Shown here in pieces: positions 1 to 11,036 of a stretch of 64,000 nucleotides of DNA; positions within the stretch are counted from its first letter, which is position 1; every line of letters begins with the position of its first letter. The notes beneath the pieces were generated by a model. That model saw only the letters and a list, made by a program, of their open reading frames with translations, ran no database searches and was not told the DNA's origin. Origin of the DNA: Hericium rajendrae (lineage: Eukaryota; Basidiomycota; Agaricomycetes; Russulales; Hericiaceae); contig CM065879.1 of NCBI GenBank assembly GCA_033439255.1, positions 662,501-726,500 of the forward strand. The letters are read 5' to 3'. The translations under genes and the position numbers were made by a program.

Positions 1-299
1 TCCAGCCCCGCGCCCGTCGTCCCAGGCCCGTGTCCGCCGTCCCAGTGCCGCGCCCGCGCCCGAGCACCCCACCCCGATCCTCGCGCATGCACCTCGCGCG
101 CCCACTCCCGCGTGCGGGCGCTATCGGCGGTGCGCGGCTGATGTGCGGCCAGTGCAGCGGTCGGGCATGCGGAGCAGAACGAGCGCTTGCGCCCGACCGG
201 CCCGCGGCACATACGCTCTAGTGCACGGCGTGTCCATGCAGCGCGGCGTAGGGGTGGAGCAGCACGAGCGGGCGCGGCGCAGCGTCGGCAGGGCGGGGA

Positions 300-520
300 A
301 TGGTAGGCGCCGGCGAGCGCGCGGCGAAACGCGGGGAAGCGCCGGCGAGCGCGCGATGAAGCGCGGGGAAGCGCCGGCGAGCGCGCGATGAAGCGCCGGG
401 GAGCGCGCGATGAAGCGCCGGCGAGCGCACAGGGAAGCGCCGGCGAGCGCACAGGGAAGCGCCGGCGAGCGCACAGGGAAGCGCCGGCGAGCGCACAGGG
501 AAGCGCCGGCGAGCGCGGAG
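300..520. repeat. GC-rich minisatellite, ~22-bp unit
   Basis: About nine imperfect tandem copies of a ~22-bp unit built on GCGCCGGCGAGCGC followed by either GCGATGAA or ACAGGGAA. The two variants form separate runs: the GATGAA type comes first, the ACAGGGA type after about 410. The run sits in a GC-rich segment (1-530) with no convincing gene; open frames on both strands there are by-products of the repeat. Confidence 0.85.
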
Positions 521-618
521 GTAAGCTACTACCGTAACGGTGCCGAGATCCTTAAGATCTCGGCTCGATATGTTTTGTTTGGAATACCATATGTTTTCGC
601 GGCACCCTGGGTGCCGCC

Positions 619-3042
619 TTATAAGTGTGAATTGTAATGTGCCCGGCGACTTGCAGGTAAGCAATTGCCGGGTTTTTTGTAATACGCCTCCGGCAATTTG
701 CTGGAGATAATGTATTTAGGTGACTGGGACACCTCATGCACAGCAAGCGCGCGCTGCTCGTCTTCGATCCAGGGGAACAGGTTCTGCACGAGGTCCTGCA
801 GAGGGGCTGTGCCCGTCAGGTGCAAGTCAGCGAAGGTGGCCCGATGGCCGCAGGGACTGCAGCTCAAACACGCACCGAGCGACTGCCGAGCGACAGAATA
901 CGAAGTCGGGTCGCGGCCGTTGAACATGGCAGCACCGAGCAGGGCATCAAGGTGGAATGCCCGGTCGTAGCAGGGACGGTAGGAGCCGGTTTTGTCGCAC
1001 CAACCACCCATGGCCTTGGTGCCCTCGACAGATGCGCCATGGCTGCGCGTGTTCTGCGCGCCGTAGTGGCGCGTCGCGTGCGTGACCTTCGTGACCGAGA
1101 TGTCGTTTTCGATGTGGATCTTCTTGATGCGCTCGTAATGATCTACAGTTGAAGGTGGGGAGCAGGGTCAGCTGATGCAAGAGAAGGCCCACTTTCGAAC
1201 CAAGGGAGAGCTGCTTACTGTCGTAGCTCATGGACTGGTTGATGTCCTTGCCCTAGAACAGGTGATGCGCGTACCAGTCCCGGCGCCCGTACTGCCCGAA
1301 GCCTTTGTCCGAGAAGTCCGGTGCGAATGCAGGCACCGCCGCGGACTGCACATGGAAATGTGCCCAGAAAAGGAAAGCGACAGCGCCGACCGGGCAGAGC
1401 TCTACGAGCCGGTGTCGGATGACACCAGACTCGTCGACGCGTCCCTGCTGGTTGTGCTTTGCATTGTCCGAGTAGATCCCGAGGACCTGCCCCCCACCCA
1501 ACATGTGAGGATGGCCTTGAAGATTCGACAAGGGGGTACACGCACCGGCAGCTTGAAGTCTGCCCCAAGCTCGGGCAGGGGGACTTCCGACAGAAAAAGA
1601 TCGGACCACTGGATCATGCGCGCATTGTCCCCGCGGAAGGCCGTTCCGGCAGAGAGCAGCAGCATCGCACGGTCGCGGACGCTGCGTGCCGTCTGCTCGC
1701 CGGTCTTGCACTGGGACAGGCACCAGAGCGAGCACCGGTGCAGGTCCTCTGGCATGTAAGCATCTGCAGCGGCCGGCGAAGGCGGCGCGCGCGGGTGCGG
1801 ATAGTCAGCCACAGTCTGTACGATGCAGACCCGAAAGAGCACGAGGGCCGCAAGGGCCGCACGCGCACTCACCAGAAGAGGTGCCGCTGGCCTTGAGCAC
1901 ATTTGCTGTGTCCATGCGGGCGGGCTCCTTCTGCCAGGAGTTGCGCTCGAGGGTACGGATGCAGTCGTCTTGACGCAGCGGGCGTTGTGTGTCGGGGTCG
2001 CTCTCGTACAGGTGAGCATCGGACCGGCGCCGCCCCTCGAGCGCGCTGATGATGCCCGCAATATGAGACCTCCCGAGGCACGAGCCTGGGATGGTCTCAT
2101 TGCTGCCGGCCTTGCGCTGTGCGGACGAGATGTCAGTCGCACTGTGCTACACTCGCAATGCCAGACGGAGGTGGAGCTCACTTTCTCGCGGGTCATCTCA
2201 TGGTCAAGGAAGAGCGTCACCTTGGCCGCCGTGATCGGGTGGGCCGGAATCGGCTCCCCAATCCTTCCTTGCGCCACGAGCTCGACCTGGTACGACGCCC
2301 ACCACCACTCATAGCTGGCGATGCTGACATTGTACTTGGTCGCCGTTGCCGTCTGGGCCTGCGCGCACGCCTTGACCTCCGTGTGGATGCGGTGTGATTC
2401 AGCCTCGAGCAGCATGCGCGTGCTCGGATGCTGCTGCTGCTGCTGCTGCTGGCCCGAGGAGAGCAGCTGCTGCAGGGCAGGATCACCCGCTGCTGCCTCG
2501 CTCATGAGCAGCTGCAGCGGCGGGGAAGCCGCAGGGGCCGGCGGTGGCGGCGGCGGCGGCACGATGCTGCCGCCTTGCCCGACGGCAGCAGCGGAGACGA
2601 GCGGCTCGAGCGGCTCAGTACCACTGGAAGGCGGGCGCGAGCGAGGGTCCCTTGGTGCAGTGCCGCTGGAGCTCGTGCTCGCGCTGCTCGCGTCAGCACG
2701 CACGCACGTCTCAACATGCGCGCACACCTCAGCGCGCGCGCACGTCTCAGCGTGCGGCACACACGGCGCAGCGGCGAGGACGTCGGGCGTGCGGGGGTTG
2801 TCGCTGGGGTCCCGCTTTTCGACGGGGAACGCGCCTTCACCGAGCGGAAGACCCTGCGGCAGCATCGCATAGCGTTCGACGAGGCCGGGGTCCACTTGCA
2901 CCACGGAGTCGAGCCTCAGCCGCTTCGGGGCGCGCGGCGAGGGCGACTCGTACGGGACGGTGCGGAGGATGGCCGGGGCGGCGGGTGGGTCAGGTACATC
3001 AGTGGGGATCATGCTGTGGGGAGAGTGCTTGAGGTGGGGCAC
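619..3042 (-). mobile_element. Crypton-like tyrosine recombinase gene, intron-bearing, decayed
   Basis: A DNA transposon of the Crypton kind, whose recombinase resembles the Ndc10/GCR1-domain family. The N-terminal exon (3042 to about 2170) is Pro/Ser-rich with an RLRL-type basic patch, a polyQ run from a CTG microsatellite near 2430-2452, then SYEWWWASYQ and AAKVTLFLDHEMTREK. Following exons read YESDPDTQRPL (near 2010), VRDRAMLLLSAGTAFRGDNAR (near 1680-1620) and YSDNAKHNQQGR (near 1480-1440). The catalytic part reads THATRHYGAQNTRSHG and GTKAMGGW (about 1110-1000), followed by a Tyr in CYDRAFHLDALLGAAMFNG. The end reads LFPWIEDEQ near 770. GT..AG joints link most pieces, for example at about 2170, 1880, 1550 and 1230. 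At least one in-frame stop lies at 1253-1255, just before GKDINQSMSYD, so the copy is probably dead. Family call from motifs only; no terminal repeats seen, as expected for Cryptons. Confidence 0.72.
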
Positions 3043-3099
3043 GCGGGGAGGCTGCAGGGCACACAGACAGTGGGGGAAGTTAAGTAGTTCGTACAGTAG

Positions 3100-3949
3100 T
3101 GATTAGATGTGAATAATGTAGAGAGTTATCGTAAGAAATAAGGCGTTGTCACTGCAGCGATGACGTGCGACCTGGATCGAAAAATGAGAGCTGTCAGGTA
3201 AATATCAGTGTGCATCCAAAGCCGACAGGTGCGAGAGATAACGGGGAGCGATGCAATTGAGGGCAAGGTGGCGGGATCGAACGCAGCAGGGACAGCAGTC
3301 GATCAGTGATGACTCCGGGGGGGTGGATGGGGAGTGAATGTCGTGAAGGGTGAGGCAAGCGAGCGCGAGCGCGACGGGACAGGATGGATGGGGCTCGCGA
3401 TCGGGGGTGTGCTGGTGGTTTAGACCATCCGATTGACGTACGACATGCGAACGGCGGCCGAATTGCGCCCGGCACGTCCGTACGTGGGGCTGACCGTGCG
3501 CGTCGTGCGCGCGCGGCGCGCGAGATGCACGCGCGAAGAGCGACACAGGGGGGCAGAGGCTCGAGAGGGCACGCCGGACTTGAGAGCGTGATTGTCGTGA
3601 TTGTCGTAGTGATAGCGGCCAGCGTGCGGCGGCGACGGACCGTGCAAGAGGGGGCGCGCGGCAAGCGGGGAGGGGACAGGTGGGGGCAGCGACCGACGGC
3701 AGTGGTGGTGAGACGACAACGACGACGAAGACAACGAGGGAAGGAGGAGGCAGGGGGCGAAGCGCGCTGGCGTCGCGTCGCACGCTAGCGCGGCCGTTGT
3801 GCCGGTAGCCGGTCGGTTCGAACCGGCGGCGCGGAAGGCCGGATTTGGGCAGGGATCGGACCGTTTGGGCACGGAGGCAGGCGGATGCAGGCTCGGCGCG
3901 CTGGGCAGAGGGAGGCAAATCGTGTACTCGGGCGGTGACCCCGCTTGTG
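3100..3949. other. GC-rich stretch without a recognisable gene
   Basis: Long open frames occur on both strands but are low-complexity (runs of Arg, Ala, Pro, Ser) and show no domain or splice pattern. A palindromic GGTTCGAACC at about 3813 resembles a tRNA B-box, but no cloverleaf could be drawn. Nothing else supported. Confidence 0.5.
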
Positions 3950-4004
3950 CTACGCGCGGGTCACCGGCGAGGTAACGGCCCCATAGCGGTGACCCGAAGT
4001 ATGC

Positions 4005-5850
4005 TCAATGTACCTCCGCCTCGCGAAACCGCACTGCGCTGATGGTCCATGCCTGAGATTCAGGATCCTATGTGCCAAGGTTTGTAAGACATTCAACAAG
4101 AATGATGGTAGCGATCTCACACCATCATCCTCAGTATCGACCAGGAAGAGACCATCTTCGGTGAAAAAAGCAGCCGCGTAAGGACTGCGTGTCGAGTCCC
4201 TCGGAATCTGAACTTCCTTTATGAGATACGGATAACGTGTGATCAGCTCCTCGTCGGATTTTGCCTGCATCGAGGAGGAATATTGGATGGATTCGCCTGG
4301 ACACAAGCCCTTTGAAAGTGCCCTTGCGACGCGTCGAGGGTTGAAGTCCAAGATGCGGACTGTCCATGTGCGATCCGTAGGTGATGGCTCCGGCGTACAC
4401 GATTCCACGTATCGCAGGCCTGCGATGGGCTGCAGAAGCATGTAGATGGACCTCGACTGGTACGCGGACGATATCCAGATCACGCAGTCTTTCCATTCAT
4501 CCCAAGGAATTATGCGTCTCGGGCTCCCTACCTCAGCCTTTCGCTCTTGCACTTTCGCTATGAGCTTCGAAGCTAACACTAGCATCCTTCGACGAGGTCC
4601 GAACCAGTCGCTCATGGAAATGAGAATGAGGGAATCTGTGTCTTGACAAGGTGGAAAGAGGGATGAGCTTCGACGAAGCGAGTCAGATGTGCAGATGCCG
4701 ACAATTGAAGGGAAAATTGAGTTTGGCTGTTCAAGCAAAGCTTGCGGAAATAGTAGGGCGCACTCCCAAAATGCATCGTTGAGACCCAACTGGCAAGACG
4801 GCTGTCGTGTGATGTCTAGCAAAAAGAGTCCTTGGACTTGTCCTCCTCGATTGATATCGATGTGCTGAGTAGGCCATATCTCTGTCCGACAACTCTGAAG
4901 GTTGCAGGAGGACTGTCAATATTCTGTAAAGCAGCAAACATGAGTCATAAGTCACCAAATAGGTAATAATAAATCACCAATTGTAGCTGACCAGTCCTCC
5001 AGTTCCATGCGATCAAATTTGAACAGGCTACAGGACTGACTTTGGTTACATTTAGAACAATGAAATCATGCCTTATCTGAAAATGGCCGGCTTGAAGATA
5101 AAATCGTCCGTCGAGTACCAGCTCCAGTTGGCCCGGCAAAGTAGTGCCAGGATGGACATTGCATGTCTCTATTTCTCGTAAAAGTATACGAATTCCTCCT
5201 TCCTGGCCACTATCAATTTTATGGACGTCAGTGTCGTTGATGTGTATGGGGAAGCAAAGTACTTACTCTACGCTGGTGACAAACGCGGCTGCGAGTAGTC
5301 CTTGATCGACATCCATAGCCATCAACGAGAATGTGATGGAAGTATCCTCGGGAATCGTCGCAGCCCATACTACTTCTTCTGCATACGCCTAATCGGCATA
5401 CAACTTCTTGAGGACATACTTCCTTTCGATGAAGTCTACGTGGGCAACTGTGTCACCGGTGAACACCGCCTTGTAGAGAGAGATCGGAGTTAGTCTTGTG
5501 ATCGGCACGAGCTTTTCCATGTCGAGCGTGCGCCAGGCCATCTGGCCAGCCTTCAGCAGCTGCAATCGTTCATCGGCAGTCATGTCCCTCGGGCACTTGT
5601 CCCGTACGTTGTGCGATTCGAGCTCGATGTGATACTGCAATTCGACCGTGTTCTTAATAATTGAGTTCCAGCTGCGGCAGACCTATCAGGGCGAGAGCAA
5701 TCAGCCGATCGGAATGCTAATCAGAAAGGGAACGAAAGTACGCACTTGCTCGCATAGCAATAGAGAACGCGAATCGAGCTTTCTAAAAAGCGACACCGCA
5801 AGCTCCGTAGGAAGTAACAATATAGGTGATCTGACAAGATCAGTTGCCAT
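4005..5850 (-). CDS. F-box protein A, Agaricomycete type
   Basis: Likely substrate receptor of an SCF ubiquitin ligase. Exon 1 (5850-5746) starts MATDLVRSPILLLPTELAV and carries the F-box core SLFRKLDSRSLLLCEQ. An intron (about 5745-5683) joins in phase to VCRSWNSIIKNTVELQYHIE from 5682, the usual continuation in this fungal family. Later pieces match F-box B at 38.4-41.3 kb: AMDVDQGLLAA near 5300, NLIAWNWRTGQLQLV near 5000, and a long exon (4822 to about 4130) with IPWDEWKDCVIW and LDFNPRRVARALSKGLCPG. The protein would be about 500 aa, normal for the family. I could not resolve every joint (around 5440-5400 and the last exon), so the 3' end is approximate and mild damage cannot be excluded. 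Similarity to copy B is family-level (roughly half the residues in the best exon). Confidence 0.7.
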
Positions 5851-6549
5851 TGCACAGAACTCCACGTAAGTCCACCTGTGGTCGGGAGTGCAAAACAGAG
5901 TGATTGCTGGCACTGCTTGCTCAGGATGAGCGCGTTTCGAACGGAAGCCTATGAGCTCGAGCGGGCACGCGACAAATTAGTATCTTTCCAGAGTAGACCA
6001 GTGTCGATATCTCAAGTCGCAGCATATTTTGCGAAGGATCTGGAGTACGCGGTGCTAGTGGTAGTGAACGTCAAACGTTGAAGCTTGAAGTATGGAGGCG
6101 TCAGATCATGGGCCGCCCTGCTGGAGGACTAACAAAAATATATCGATGGATCACTTGGCGACCACACACCAGCGTTAACGACGTGGTCGAAGTTGGGTCT
6201 AAGATATATGAATCCTGCATTTTAGCAGGTCGAGGTCAGTTTAATATGCTCAGTGCACACGGCCTAGAAGTAGTATAAAAGTCCAGGTCATCGCTGACAT
6301 CGCCTGAAGATAGAGAAGTGGATAACGAGACAGGATACTGCTAGTAGTCACGGTACAAGGTACACATAACGATGGTATCCGTAGAAACAAAAGACATACA
6401 ACATATCCGGAGCACGGGTGGGCATATCGGGAGATGAAAGATACATACCGTCAACGAGTTCAAATGAAACACAGGTCGCAAAACTGAAAGCACCACCCTT
6501 CGTCGTGACCTCTCGACCGCCAGACTTAATCCCCGACTGGTCCATTCCC
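5851..6549. other. Intergenic region between F-box A and gene N copy A
   Basis: No coding exon recognised. The part from about 6345 to 6549 is the 3' flank of gene N and is clearly similar to the 3' flank of the second copy (45436 to about 45650), including a shared TTTGAACTCGTTGAC stretch, so it marks one edge of the inverted duplication. Confidence 0.55.
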
Positions 6550-7931
6550 CTAGCAAATCTGCGACGTGGAAGACATCGGCGTTGCTGCGAAAAACGCGTA
6601 GTCCTCTGTGGACCCTTCACACAGATCCACTTCACTGGGCATTCCCAACGAATCCGGAATGTCGGAGCTCGCCTCGAGCACGAACTCCGAAAGTTCATCA
6701 CTAGAATGGGATATCGGAAATACCACGGGGGCGGTGAAGGCGGCCCACCATGCAGGCCAGTCAAAGGCAGCGTCTCCGTTGTCAGGAAGAGGCTCGCTAT
6801 CCAGCCCAGCCGCCGCGCTGAAGTCGAACACCTGGTCAGCTCCAACCTCAGCACGGCTCCCTTCCTTGAAGTCTGGAGCTATATCCTGCCACCGAGTCTC
6901 AGGCTTCGTAGCGGGGATGACACTGCTGACCGTCGGCGAGGACTGCTGAGAGGAAGAGGGTGGGGATACGGGGGGGATGCGCGCCAAGAGATCCTGAGGG
7001 CTAATGGAAGGGTTTATATGAGCCGGAAGGTCCCACCCAGGTGTCGGGCGGAGGATAGGCTGTGACGACATGGAGGGACTTGCAGACGAGGCGGGCGCCG
7101 GCAGCAGAGATTGGTCAAGCGATCTGGATAGGCCCGCAAAAATTAGTCTCAGGCTGTACGGATCGCTCAGAAACCACTTCTGCTCACGTCTGTATGGCGA
7201 TCGTCTGCCACTCATAATCGTCTGGATTCCCAGCAGAGCCGTGGATTGCTCCTGTCACAGCTACGTTCTCGTTTGCGGGAGTTCCAGGTAGATCGCCCGG
7301 AAGATCGCCGCCGGAGGGCACGGCGTCCTGCGTGCTGCAAAGCAGCACCGCAAAAAGCAGCAAGTCATCTGCGGATGCAGGGGTGAAGGGTGGAGAAATC
7401 GGATCAATCTCCAGTGTGTTCCAAGCCTGTATCAACTATATTAGCTACGACGTGCCACGTTGAGATGGCGGAGAGGGTACTCACAGGCCCCGCTTTCGTC
7501 TTCTTCCTCCATCGTGGGACGAGGTCGCCCCGCTCGACCTCCGGAGCCTTTCTCTTCCGGTTTTCTTGTGTGCTTGCTTGCTGCGGTGAAGGGCCGCCCG
7601 CATTGAGTGGCAGGGAATCCGTGGCCTGATCGATGACCGTGGCCGCAACGACATCGGCTTTGGCTTTGGCTTTGGCGCGAGCGCGGTCCCGGTCCATGAT
7701 GAGGTAACGGTCGATAACCCCCCGAAGGAGAGAATGCTGTAGATTATGTGGGGGAGGAAGGGGGATAAAGCGTTGCGTATGGGAGGCCTGAGCAACGTCG
7801 CGATCAGCCCAGGGTTGGGTGTTGCCGTGAATGAGGATCTGAGACTGGACAACATCCTGAGCGGTCACGGGTTTTTGGCCAAGAGGGCTGCGAATAGCAG
7901 GAACAGCCATCTTTGAGAAGGTCGGAGCCAT
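6550..7931 (-). CDS. Gene N copy A: unrecognised nuclear-type protein with variable N-terminus
   Basis: Three exons by canonical splicing, 7931-7485, 7426-7188 and 7123-6550, giving 419 aa; introns are 58 and 64 nt, phases 0 and 2, and the paralogue at 44071-45435 has the same structure. Residues ~1-115 show no known domain. The end of exon 1 has a probable bipartite nuclear signal (NRKRKAPE and RWRKKTK). Exons 2-3 are Pro/Ser-rich with SMSSQPI and ETRWQDIA, and the tail is rich in Asp, Glu and Ser, like a transcription-activation region. I do not recognise the family and see no homeodomain, zinc finger or other DNA-binding fold. It is transcribed away from the hydrolase at 9862 across a shared 1.93-kb upstream region. 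A transcriptional or recognition role is inference only. Confidence 0.78.
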
Positions 7932-8577
7932 AATGAGGTCCTAACAGCAGAGGTGGCTGATTTGGAAGAGAGATGGTATTAAGGAGATGGTATTGAGCGA
8001 GGTGCAAGTTGAAGCAATGACGTCGTGCGCAAAATGTCAGAATGTTCAAGAAACGGTTAGATGCCGTGTCGGTCTCAAACCCGACGTAATGACAATGGGA
8101 GCGCACGCTGCGCTTAGCGGGGTTTGGACGATGCCTAAGGATAACCCGCACAATCCCGATGGTTCGCTCGAGGACAATGGGAGCGCGAACGTCACGCATA
8201 TGTTGAGTTGCGAGACAATGGCTGGCTGCAATCTCGACATTGCTCTTGACAAATGTTGCTCTGGACAGGCGGGTCTCGACCAAGCCTGCTTCCGCCGTTG
8301 TTCTCCAACATCGTCCTGCACTCCCGCGCACCGCTCTTACTTTCGATGTAAGTGAGAATGATAAATACCTTCTCAGTTGTAGATGCCGATAGACCGTAGG
8401 CTCGACCCTTCGATAGAATCTCAAGGACGATATGCGACCGATCCTTTGGAGGGAACCAGGAAGTTCGTATCGCGCCGACCGGCGCCCTTCGTCCCAAAGT
8501 GAACAGTCTACTGCCGCCCATATGATAGCGGACGGGTTCGACTGCCGACTTCATGCATGGGGCCGTAGTGCTATGAG

Positions 8578-9153
8578 GCTGCTACCCACCATGCGGCAGC
8601 TTCGACGTGCTGCACGCCATGGCCTGACAGTAGTCTTGGCTCAAGACCATGGCGAAGCTGTAGAATCACCGAAAGTCAGTAAGTGCTTGATCCATCTGAT
8701 GACAGAAGAGACGACCTGAGATCACCCCTTTATATATTCTCCAGGCCACTGCGCTTTGACAGTACCCTATTGTCTGGTCATTGTCAATGCGGCAGGTCAG
8801 TGCTACCTACGCGATGAGGCCCGCGGGCGCCGACCGGGATACATCCGAGACACATTATCTCGAGTATTTGCGGACCTGAATAGAAGATTGCCGTCCATCC
8901 TGCAGCAACTTCGATGTGCTGCACGCCAGGGCATGGGACTGGTATTGGCCCAAGGCCATGCCGACGCTGCAAAATCATCGAAGTCAGTGCGTGCTTGATT
9001 GATTAAAAGACAGAAAATACTACTCTCGAATTATCATTGAGATATTGATTAGGCCCTCTTGCTTTGACCATGCCCTTTTATCTCGTTATGGTCAATGCGG
9101 CGGGTCAATGCTACCGACATCATGTGGCCACTGGCCCGCCGGCGCTGACCGGG
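8578..9153. repeat. Two ~270-bp imperfect tandem units in the shared promoter
   Basis: Unit 1 (about 8578-8850) and unit 2 (about 8888-9153) share, in order, CTTCGACGTGCTGCACGCCA-like, GGCTCAAGACCATG-like, GTCAGTAAGTGCTTGAT-like, GGTCAATGCGGCGGGTCA-like and GCGCTGACCGGGATAC-like blocks. The same series is present inverted in copy B (about 42840-43500), so the repeat predates the block duplication. Confidence 0.7.
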
Positions 9154-9184
9154 ATACATCCAATATACGTCACCTTACGCATTC

Positions 9185-9424
9185 CAGCCGTTTACAAAAC
9201 GATAGGCCGCATGTGGCAGAAGTTGATGCGTACGTCGGATGTTCAACATTACAGGTTGAGCTTGATTCTAGCTCACAGCCGGTGGCAACGGCAGCACGGC
9301 AGATGGAACGCGGCATGGTCTAGCGCGGCGCCACACAGTCGCAAGCGGTTTCCGACCTTCGCCGACTCAAAACCGATGTTTACATCATTTTTCTAGGGAC
9401 GGCCTATCGTTTTGTAAACGGCTG
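9185..9424. mobile_element. MITE copy 1, ~240 bp, long terminal inverted repeats
   Basis: Ends are perfect 24-bp inverted repeats beginning CAGCCGTTTACAAAACGA (9185-9208) and closing with the complement (9401-9424). The interior matches, in inverse orientation, a second copy at 51934-52181. No coding capacity, so a non-autonomous DNA transposon; the TA flanks of copy 2 suggest a Tc1/mariner-like source. Here the flanking dinucleotide is TC on both sides. The paralogous promoter in copy B lacks the element and shows an empty site. Confidence 0.88.
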
Positions 9425-9861
9425 TCAGGGATCCAAGCATAGCGATCTGAGCTGATCGAGGGATATGATGCCTCGTAGATCAGCCAGAAGGGCTTGTGGA
9501 CTCGGGAGAACGACAAAGTAGCAGTCGATGTGGACACGTCTGCGGACTGGACTACAAGCGCGGATCACGTTCCGACTCCGAGTCGAGCTTCTTCTTCTCC
9601 GCCTCAATTTAGGAAGGAACGAGGACAGGGCTCACGACATCTCTCGGTTAGCGACATCGTTCTTCAGGAAGATCATAGACATTATAGCCAACGTGAGCTG
9701 GTCATAGCAGGTCCAAACGAGGAGACGATAAGTGCATTCGTGGGATGAAGCACCCACACGTCTGTGCCCCGCGAGCATCCGCGTCTCTTTTTGCCACACG
9801 TATCTGACTTCATGTGCTCTCAAAGGGAAACTCAACCACTGTACAGCGATACGGTACCAAA

Positions 9862-10746
9862 ATGTCAACTGAGTTCCATCTCCGTGAAACAGCGAACGAG
9901 CCAAGTCCAAGGGTGAAGCCCGCTCCTAAGTCGTCTTCCATCCCTGTGCCATTCTCGTACACTCCAAGCGACGACGGCACGGACGAGAACCTCCTCATTC
10001 TGCTTCATGGGCTCGGTAAGTACCAGCCATTCCACGATCTGATTCGGTTCCTGTACGTCTCCAGCAGGAGATACCCACGCGCCCTTCAGCAAACTCGGCA
10101 GATCGCTCAAATTGCCGCAGACGGCTACGCTGACTCTGCGAGCTCCAGAACAGTATGTGCAAATTCGTGTCCAAGTGCACCAGGCTGCTGATCGACCATG
10201 ACCTGGCACAGAATCCCGTACCTCTACGAAGAAGCCTATCAATGGTACGAATCCTTCGATCCTCTCGGCGAGTTCCTCCAACATCCGAACCCAACGCCAG
10301 CACTCGACCTCCTTGCAAAGGTCCTCGACCACCTCTCTAACGACTGCGCATGGCCCGCACACCGCATCCACCTTTTTGGCTTCGCGCAGGGCGGAACTGT
10401 CGCCGCGGAGACAGCCTTTCGATGGTGGCGAGAACGCTCCACCGCACTGGGCTCCGTCGTCACCGTCACAGGCCCGCTACTCTCCTATCCAACACCACCG
10501 AAGCTCTGTCCATCGCCAATACTGGTGTTCCATCGTCCGCCGCCTGCTGAGTCTGCGCTGCCGCGGGACGCAATGGCTGCATTCAGGAAGGGGTTCACGA
10601 CGGTCTTGGAGGTGCAGAAGGCTGGGGAGGGGATGCCGCGCTCGAAGGAGGAATGGGAGCCAATTATGAAGTTTTGGAGTGAGCATCTTGGAAGAAGGCA
10701 GATGGAAGGCTTGTACGAGGTGATGAGCGGCGCGAGCGCTGCATAA
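9862..10746 (+). CDS. Alpha/beta-hydrolase, phospholipase/carboxylesterase-like, probable inactive nucleophile
   Basis: Three exons: 9862-10015, 10071-10152 and 10212-10746, giving 256 aa with GTAAGT and GTATGT donors. The fold signature is LLILLHGLGDTHAPFSKL, where LHGLGDT is typical of acyl-protein thioesterase/lysophospholipase relatives, then APEQIPYLYEEAYQW and IHLFGFAQGGTVAAE. The last is the nucleophile elbow, but GFAQGG carries Ala where the catalytic Ser of GFSQGG is expected. No clear catalytic Asp or His motif is seen in the C-terminal third. It is therefore either a non-catalytic member or one using another mechanism. The decayed copy B also encodes GFA, so the Ala predates the duplication. 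Cytosolic; no signal peptide. Divergent from gene N. Confidence 0.8.
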
Positions 10747-10879
10747 TAAAATCGAACGACCATCAATAGCTATCATAGTGAAGATAGATTCTTTGAACTT
10801 ACCGCATCTATGCAGCCAGGCTAGACGTGCCAGGGCACCTCCAAATATACATATGTAAATTCAGCGCTCTCCCCGGACG

Positions 10880-10929
10880 AACCAACTCGTCGAGGTGTAT
10901 TGAACACTATACGGCATAACGAGTTGGTT
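10880..10929. repeat. Short inverted repeat (possible hairpin or footprint)
   Basis: AACCAACTCGT (10880-10890) and its exact complement ACGAGTTGGTT (10919-10929) enclose a 28-nt loop in the spacer between two convergent genes (10746 and 11037). It could be a transcript-end hairpin or a small transposon remnant; too short to decide. Confidence 0.45.
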
Positions 10930-11036
10930 GGACAAGTTAAAGAATTAGAGGCAATTGCTCACGCTCATATCAATATATAAGAGACTGGCGGCTTGCAGCC
11001 GCAACCAAGAAGTGACATCAAGAAAGGGGAATGAGC

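Larger units (their letters stand above)
7932..9861. promoter_or_regulatory. Shared divergent promoter region of gene N and hydrolase, copy A
   Basis: A 1.93-kb spacer between two outward-facing genes. About 150 bp next to the gene N start is strongly similar to the same place in copy B, including an AACCGTTTC..GAACATTCTGACATTT block and a TGACGT motif. TATA-like TTTATATATTC lies at about 8732. The middle holds a two-unit tandem repeat (8578-9153) and a MITE (9185-9424). Short open frames here are remnants of the repeat and are not supported as genes. Confidence 0.6.

Noticed and set aside
2321-3087. Long plus-strand open frames opposite the Crypton gene
   Set aside because: Shadow frames of a GC-rich coding exon; rich in Arg/Ala/Gly and without domain similarity.
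3790-3850. tRNA-like B-box (GGTTCGAACC)
   Set aside because: The motif is a simple palindrome; no matching A-box, anticodon arm or acceptor stem could be drawn on either strand.
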